Assembly: GCA_963696315.1 (NCBI GenBank)
Contig: CAVOJU010000012.1
Location: forward strand, 3,345-67,344
DNA: 64,000 bases
From: CAWKEY01 sp963696315
GTDB lineage: Bacteria > Pseudomonadota > Gammaproteobacteria > Methylococcales > Methylomonadaceae
Reading direction: 5' to 3'
Of the stretch, positions 61,136 through 64,000 are shown piece by piece; within the stretch, counting starts at the first letter, position 1; every line of letters starts with the position of its first letter. A program made the position numbers and the translations under genes. Under the pieces are notes generated by a model. It did no database searches. It had not been told where the DNA came from and saw nothing but the letters and a program-made list of their open reading frames with translations.

Positions 61136-62152
61136 ATGCAAATACTTCAGGAAGCGCTCACCTTTGATGACGTTTTATTAGTGCCGGCACACTCGACTGT
61201 ACTTCCACGCGATGTAGAAATAAAGACGCAACTGACGCGCGATATTTCGCTTAACATCCCGCTGGTTTCGGCAGCGATGGATACCGTAACTGAAGCACGG
61301 CTTGCTATTGCCATTGCCCAGGAAGGCGGTATCGGCATTATCCATAAAAATATGACGACCGAGCAGCAGGCGCGCGAGGTTCGTCGAGTCAAGAAATACG
61401 AGAGCGGCGTCATTAACGATCCAATAACCGTTGCGCCCGATGTCAGCATCCGCGATGTCATCAAATTAACCCGGTCTAAAAATATTTCCGGTGTACCCGT
61501 GGTTAACGGTGATGAGCTGGTCGGCATTGTCACCAGCCGCGATTTACGCTTTGAGACGCGCTTTGATGAACCGGTCTCAAAGATCATGACCCCCAAAGAC
61601 AGATTGGTTACCGTTCATGAGAATGCCGATCGCAAAGAGGCAATTGCCTTGTTGCACGAACATAGAATTGAAAAAGTGCTGGTGGTCAATGGCTCCTTTC
61701 ATTTGCGCGGCATGATTACAGTCAAGGATATTCAAAAAGCCAAAGATTATCCGCAGGCGTGTAAAGACAGGCAGGAAAGACTGCGCGTCGGCGCCGCCGT
61801 CGGCACCGGACACGGCACCGAAGAGCGTGTTGCCGAACTGGTTGCGGCAGGCGTTGATGTCATTATCGTGGATACCGCGCACGGCCATTCCCAAGGCGTT
61901 CTGAACAGGGTGCGCTGGGTCAAACAGAATTACCCCGGCGTTCAGGTGATTGGCGGCAATATTGCTACCGCAGAAGCCGCGCGCGCCCTGGTTGACGCCG
62001 GCGCCGATGGCGTTAAGGTCGGCATAGGGCCGGGCTCTATTTGCACTACGCGCATTATTGCCGGTGTCGGCGTACCGCAAATTACCGCCGTCAGCAATGT
62101 CGCCGAGGCATTAAAAGGCACCGGGGTGCCTTTAATTGCGGATGGTGGCATC
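61136..62152 (+). CDS. guaB: IMP dehydrogenase, truncated at a chimeric junction
   Basis: Oxidises IMP to XMP, first step to GMP. About 339 of some 490 residues: LTFDDVLLVPAHSTVLP, two CBS domains (about 95-200), and the catalytic loop GIGPGSICTTRI with the active cysteine, up to LIADGGI. There the native sequence stops and foreign GC-rich DNA begins; the long frame that continues to 63373 is antisense translation of that DNA, not part of GuaB. ATG 61136 with AGGAAG upstream. Confidence 0.95.
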
Positions 62153-62155
62153 CAC

Positions 62156-63165
62156 GTTGACGTTCAGGCGCGCGGGGTCGGCGCCGGTGGACTGCAGCCA
62201 GGCCATCGGCACCGTTGCGAACGCCTCGTTCACCTCGAACAGGTCGATGTCGCCGACCGACAGGCCGGTTTTTTCAGTGCCGCCAGTGTTGCGGGCAGCG
62301 GCGCCTCGAGCATGATCACGGGGTCGTGGCCGAGCAGGCTCATGTGGTGCACGCGAGCCAGCGGCTTCACGCCGAGCGCCTTCAGGCCACGCTCGCTGAC
62401 GACCATCACCCCCGAGGCGCCGTCGCAGATCTGGCTGGAGGTGGCGGCGGTGAGCTGCCGCCTTCCGGCAGCAGCTTCACGCTGCGGATGCCGTCCAGGC
62501 TCGCGTCGAAGCGGATGCCCTCGTCGACATGTGCATCTCGGTGCCGCCGTCGGGCAGGCAGATCTCGACGGGCACGATCTCGTCGTCGAACAGGTGCGCA
62601 CGCGTGGCAGCGATCGCGCGCTGGTGGCTCTCGAACGCGAAGCGATCGAGGTCGTCCTTCGACAGCCCATACTTCTTCGACATCATCTCGGCGCCCATGA
62701 ACTGGCTGAACTGGATGCCGGGGTAGCGCTCCTCGATCCTCGGGCTCTTGTACTGGCCGAAGCCGTTCTTCGCGGGCAGCGCCGCCGACAGGCCCATCGG
62801 CACCCGCGTCATGCTCTCGACGCCCGCGGCGATCACCACGTCCATCGTGCCCGACATCACCGCCTGCGCGGCGAAGTGCAACGCCTGCTGCGACGAGCCG
62901 CACTGCCGGTCGACGCTGGTGCCGGCACGCTCTCGGGCAGCTTCGAGGCCAGCACCGCGTTGCGCGCGACGTTGATCGCCTGCTCGCCGACCTGGCCGAC
63001 GCAGCCCATGATCACGTCCTCGACCAGCGCCGGGTCGGCGCCGCTGCGCTCGACCAGCGCGTCGAGCACCTTGCCCGCCAGGTCCGCCGGGTGCCATCCG
63101 GCGAGCCGTCCGCCCTTCTTGCCGCCGGCGGTCCTCGCCGCGGCCACGATGTACGCTTCAGCCAT
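62156..63165 (-). pseudogene. Acetyl-CoA C-acyltransferase (thiolase), partial and frameshifted, in foreign DNA
   Basis: A thiolase of beta-oxidation type: AYIVAAARTAGGKKGGRL at the N-terminus, DRQCGSSQQALHFAAQAV with the acyl-binding cysteine, GVESMTRVPMG, and near the junction LFEVNEAFATVPMAWL and RLNVN. The last block (NGGAIALGHP and the catalytic Cys) is cut off at about 62,156. Frames change near 62935, 62545 and 62460. The DNA is visibly far richer in G and C than the rest of the window. Confidence 0.85.
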
Positions 63166-63186
63166 CTCGCTCTCCTCGTCAAACCT

Positions 63187-63968
63187 TCAATTGTGCATCG
63201 AACGGGCTCCGCGCAGGATCTCGAGCAGGAATTCGAACAGCGCGGGGACGTCGCGCTGTCGATTCACGAACCAACGCGCCGCGCTCGCGGAGCGGCGCCC
63301 GACGCGCACCGTCACCCAGTCCTGCGGCGCCCGTCGGAACACATGCTCGTCGTTGTCGTCGTCGCCGAGGTAGAGCACCGACTCGGCGCCTTCCAGACGG
63401 GTCAGCGCCGACATCGCCTCCCACTTGTCGGGCGCGCCCGGCGGCAGAAGGTTCAGCACGCACTTGCCCGAGATGACCCGTGGCGGCGGCCGTAGAGGCA
63501 CGACTGCCGCCTGCGCAGCGCGAAGTGCGGCCCCCCTGTCGTGCGCCTGCCGGTAGTGGACCGACAGCGTCATTCCCTTGTCCTCGACGAACAGGCAGTG
63601 GGCCGATGGCTGCCGGCTCAGTGCCGTCGAGAGCGTGGCGAGCCAGGCGCGGCAGACCGCGCGGCACGCCTCTTCGCTGCCCGCGTCGCGCCCGGGCAGT
63701 CCCTCGCCGCCGTGGTTGCCGACCAGGTATCGGGGGGTGCACGGCAGGCGGCTCCTCAGATCGGCGACCGCGCGGCCGCTCACGATCGCGACGGGCGCGA
63801 GCCGCACAGGTGTGCCAGCCCGTCCACGATTCCGGCGTGCAGCCGGGCGTGCGCGGGCGCCGCCACGATCGGCGCGAGCGTGCCGTCAAAGTCGAACGCG
63901 TACAGCGTGTGTCTTACCGCGAGCGCCGCCAGCGCGTCGCGGCCCGCGGGCGAGAACAGGCTCGTCAT
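63187..63968 (-). pseudogene. otsB: Trehalose-6-phosphate phosphatase, frameshifted, in foreign DNA
   Basis: A HAD-type phosphatase: YAFDFDGTLAPI is motif I (DxDGT), then VAIVSGRAVADL, GNHGGEG, and YLGDDDNDEHVFR as motif IV. The first frame ends near 63800 and another takes over with RLAPVAIVSGR, so one indel is present. Together about 255 residues, the usual size of OtsB. Lies 21 bases upstream of the thiolase on the same strand in GC-rich DNA. Confidence 0.85.
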
Positions 63969-64000
63969 TCCGCAGTCTAGGCCTCGGGCTGGCTGTGCGA

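Noticed and set aside
61130..63373. A 747-codon frame that looks like IMP dehydrogenase fused to a novel Arg/Ala-rich domain
   Set aside because: Beyond 62,152 the frame is antisense to a thiolase gene in GC-rich DNA, where long random frames are common. It is a chimera effect.

Overview
The window reads as one stretch of a gammaproteobacterial chromosome with an artefact at each end. Gene order such as tsaD/rpsU-yqeY-dnaG-rpoD-tRNA, hisBHAFIE-tatABC and metK-ahcY-metF fits this class. A methanotroph-type lineage (Methylococcales) is my best guess from overall protein flavour, but no methane or methanol oxidation gene is present to prove it.

Left half, about 0.5-28.7 kb, is an envelope polysaccharide locus. 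gmd and rmd would make GDP-D-rhamnose; two GT4 glycosyltransferases and a Wzm/Wzt ABC exporter would polymerise and export a D-rhamnan-like O-chain. A MntA-HepT (MNT/HEPN) toxin-antitoxin pair sits between wzm and wzt in the same operon. Around these lie a surface-sugar acyltransferase, GtrA, a DUF6311-like membrane protein broken by frameshifts, two further polytopic membrane proteins, an FAD oxidoreductase, a YbhN-like flippase protein and a GtrB-like GT2. Gene debris (a coupled C-terminal remnant upstream of rmd, another upstream of the wbpZ-like gene, and a copied oxidoreductase tail) shows repeated rearrangement. A three-gene type I secretion operon without a visible substrate follows, then a wbpV-wbpL-wbpM-like set that would make UDP-D-QuiNAc or UDP-D-FucNAc and load it on undecaprenyl phosphate.

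Middle, 28.7-38.6 kb: two candidate small RNAs on the minus strand, a LysR regulator, a frameshifted methyltransferase, a rhodanese and typA, then a small accessory island. The island holds an IS1380-type element with a 5-bp target duplication inside an antitoxin gene, a decayed ISKra4-type transposase, an intact RelB/RelE-type pair and a DUF29 gene. Related short palindromic repeats lie on both sides of it.

Right half, 38.6-62.15 kb, is housekeeping: histidine synthesis, Tat translocation, folate (pteridine reductase, folK, folB), plsY, tsaD, the rpsU macromolecular-synthesis operon, an Ile2-type tRNA, the S-adenosylmethionine cycle (metK, ahcY, metF), rsmE, a CPBP protease, yajQ, cca, a TauE/SafE exporter, an HbpS-like protein and guaB.

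Artefacts: positions 1-933 form a near-perfect fold-back palindrome that truncates wzt, and at about 62,152 guaB is cut mid-gene and joined to visibly GC-rich, frameshifted thiolase and trehalose-phosphatase genes on the opposite strand, which look like DNA of another organism. Single-base indels also break several otherwise ordinary genes (tatC tail, a GDSL lipase, a methyltransferase, the DUF6311 gene), so part of the apparent decay may be sequence error.
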